Of a stretch of 64,000 nt of DNA, positions 63,043 to 64,000 are shown in pieces; the stretch's first letter is position 1, and each line of letters opens with the position of its first letter. Location: contig NZ_BAAAMN010000013.1 of the NCBI RefSeq assembly GCF_039529295.1, forward strand, positions 62,001-126,000, given 5' to 3'. This DNA comes from Yaniella flava. Lineage in GTDB: Bacteria > Actinomycetota > Actinomycetes > Actinomycetales > Micrococcaceae. Both the position numbers and the translations under genes were made by a program. A model generated the notes under the pieces. That model ran no database searches, was not told the DNA's origin, and was given only the letters and a program-made list of their open reading frames with translations.

Positions 63043-63481
63043 ACCGCGCCCTGCAACACTGGCTGCCGTAGCGGTCGGTGGTGCACTCGGTGCTGTGGCC
63101 AGGGTGTTCCTCCCCTGGCCCACCTGGTTGGATGCTTCGCTCACCGCGCTCGATCCGTTACCCATCGTATTCATCAACGTCATCGGCGCGGCACTGCTCG
63201 GTCTCGTCACGGGCTATACCGGGCAACGGCAGGTGCCTGAACCGTGGGCCAAAGGCATCACCACCGGTTTCTTGGGTGCTTTCACAACGATGTCCGCGCT
63301 CGCCGTCGCCTTCATCGGCCTCACTGCAGGCCAGGCTGTCTTCACGGCCGGTTCCATAAGCCAGGGAGTATTCGTGGCCTTGGTCATCCTGGTGGGACTT
63401 GTTGCCTTCCTATATGCTACGACGATGATCACCCTCGGTACCATCAAACTTGGTAGGCACCTCGCCAAGGACAAACCATGA
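63023..63481 (+). CDS. crcB: fluoride channel subunit CrcB/FluC (first copy)
   Basis: A small four-helix channel that exports fluoride as a dual-topology dimer. The segment VGGALGAVARVFL and the conserved TTGFLGAFTTMSALAV (GFxGxxTTFS-type) are seen. The product is about 150 residues; the start is uncertain (GTG 63023 or 63035, ATG 62993), all overlapping hisN. It is coupled to a second, different crcB by an ATGA overlap. Confidence 0.9.
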   Translation: MANRVPKPRPATLAAVAVGGALGAVARVFLPWPTWLDASLTALDPLPIVFINVIGAALLGLVTGYTGQRQVPEPWAKGITTGFLGAFTTMSALAVAFIGLTAGQAVFTAGSISQGVFVALVILVGLVAFLYATTMITLGTIKLGRHLAKDKP

Positions 63482-63822
63482 TGATCTTCGTGATCGCGGC
63501 GATGCTGGGAGCTGTCGTGCGGTATCTCGCCGACTATTACCTTCCCCACCACGGCATTTTAATCGTAAACATGATTGGCTCATGTATTGCAGGCATCGCG
63601 GTCAGCCTGGCACTGCTATTGGAACTGAACGAAGTGGTCATGCAAGCGATCATTGGCGGTTTTGCTGGTTCCCTCACCACGTTTTCAACCGTGGCTGTTC
63701 AGGCTGCCGAACAGCGTCTTGATAAAACCGCTAGCGCAGCGAAAATTTGGGTGCTGCACACTGGCTTGTCGGTTGTTGCCGGCCTCACAGGTGCATGCCT
63801 GACACTACTGTTCCTGCATTAA
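63478..63822 (+). CDS. crcB: fluoride channel subunit CrcB/FluC (second copy)
   Basis: A 114-residue channel subunit with MLGAVVRYLADYY, VNMIGSCIAGIAV and the signature GGFAGSLTTFSTVAVQ. Two adjacent, divergent crcB genes usually encode the two oppositely oriented halves of a heterodimer. No fluoride riboswitch precedes the pair, since the first starts inside hisN. Confidence 0.93.
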   Translation: MMIFVIAAMLGAVVRYLADYYLPHHGILIVNMIGSCIAGIAVSLALLLELNEVVMQAIIGGFAGSLTTFSTVAVQAAEQRLDKTASAAKIWVLHTGLSVVAGLTGACLTLLFLH

Positions 63823-63850
63823 TTTACGCCCGCACCTACCCAAGCCCTGC

Positions 63851-63882
63851 GTCAAAATGTAGTATAGGTGCTACATTCTGAC
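63851..63882 (+). promoter_or_regulatory. palindromic operator upstream of the ABC transporter gene
   Basis: Two 12-base arms (63851-63862 and 63871-63882) match at 11 of 12 positions around an 8-base spacer (TATAGGTG). The inner core TAGTATAGGTGCTA resembles PadR-type sites. It ends 22 bp before the start of the ABC ATPase gene and overlaps a probable -10 region (TAGTAT), so repression is likely. Confidence 0.7.
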
Positions 63883-63904
63883 GAATAGAGTGGCTATTGG
63901 TTGT

Positions 63905-64000
63905 ATGGCCCAGCACTACGTACCCGACCAGGTGATTTCTACACGTGGACTGCAGATACGCTATGGCACCAAGCAGGTCTTGGACGGCATTGACCTCACG
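63905..64000 (+). CDS. ABC transporter ATP-binding protein, 3' end cut by window
   Basis: Only the first 32 codons are present. ISTRGLQIRYGTKQVLDGIDL is the typical opening of drug-export-type ABC ATPases just before Walker A. The operator directly upstream suggests control by a PadR- or TetR-type repressor. Confidence 0.75.
   Translation, partial: MAQHYVPDQVISTRGLQIRYGTKQVLDGIDLT

Noticed and set aside
1..64000. CRISPR array, prophage or toxin-antitoxin module
   Set aside because: No regularly spaced repeats, phage structural genes or recognisable toxin-antitoxin pairs were found.

Overview
The window is a chromosomal segment of a moderate-GC actinobacterium, most likely order Micrococcales and probably family Micrococcaceae. 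The evidence is the gene order nucS, DUF2550, atpCDGAHFEB, AtpI-like, WecA-like, Sua5, prmC, prfA, rho, thrB, hom, lysA, argS; the mycothiol-type sigma/anti-sigma pair; the fused kgd 2-oxoglutarate dehydrogenase; guaB1; and a 24-residue bL37 ribosomal protein. The genus cannot be fixed from the sequence alone.

Layout. 1-1.9 kb: NAD salvage (pncB cut by the window edge, then pncA) closed by a strong terminator. 1.9-10.5 kb: a broken DUF4870 membrane gene, a DEAD/DEAH helicase, a DUF3039 protein, an ABC exporter pair, a thioredoxin-like TPR protein and a large acidic membrane protein. 10.6-13.9 kb: an AI-2E family permease, a small zinc-ribbon-like protein, the mismatch endonuclease nucS and a C-terminally shortened NagA-like deacetylase. 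13.9-34.1 kb: a long minus-strand housekeeping block with ATP synthase, lipid-linked sugar transfer, tRNA modification, translation release, Rho, aspartate-family amino acid biosynthesis and argS. 34.2-41.6 kb: tRNA-Arg(CCG), an aldehyde dehydrogenase, HrpA, a HIT protein and a sulfurtransferase.

41.7-46.05 kb: a complete 4,322-bp transposon. It has perfect 13-bp ends, two internal 12-bp repeats at each end and an apparent 8-bp target duplication. It encodes a Mu/TniA-type transposase (frameshifted), a TniB-type ATPase and a serine resolvase with a probable res site. Its cargo is a CmtR-like metal sensor and a CadD-type cadmium transporter. It sits just upstream of the zinc regulon (zur, znuABC), so cadmium efflux and zinc uptake functions are adjacent.

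49.4-64 kb: two CNNM/CBS membrane proteins, guaB1, kgd, an SGNH-like protein lacking its catalytic serine, bL37, the SigR/RsrA-type redox stress pair, aroA, rsgA, hisN, a pair of overlapping fluoride-channel genes, and the start of an ABC transporter ATPase behind a strong palindromic operator.

No CRISPR array, prophage, rRNA operon or clear anti-phage system is visible. The most notable items are the metal-resistance transposon, the bL37 gene with a 22-bp perfect hairpin behind it, the Rho protein with two disordered insertions, and several unexplained palindromes.
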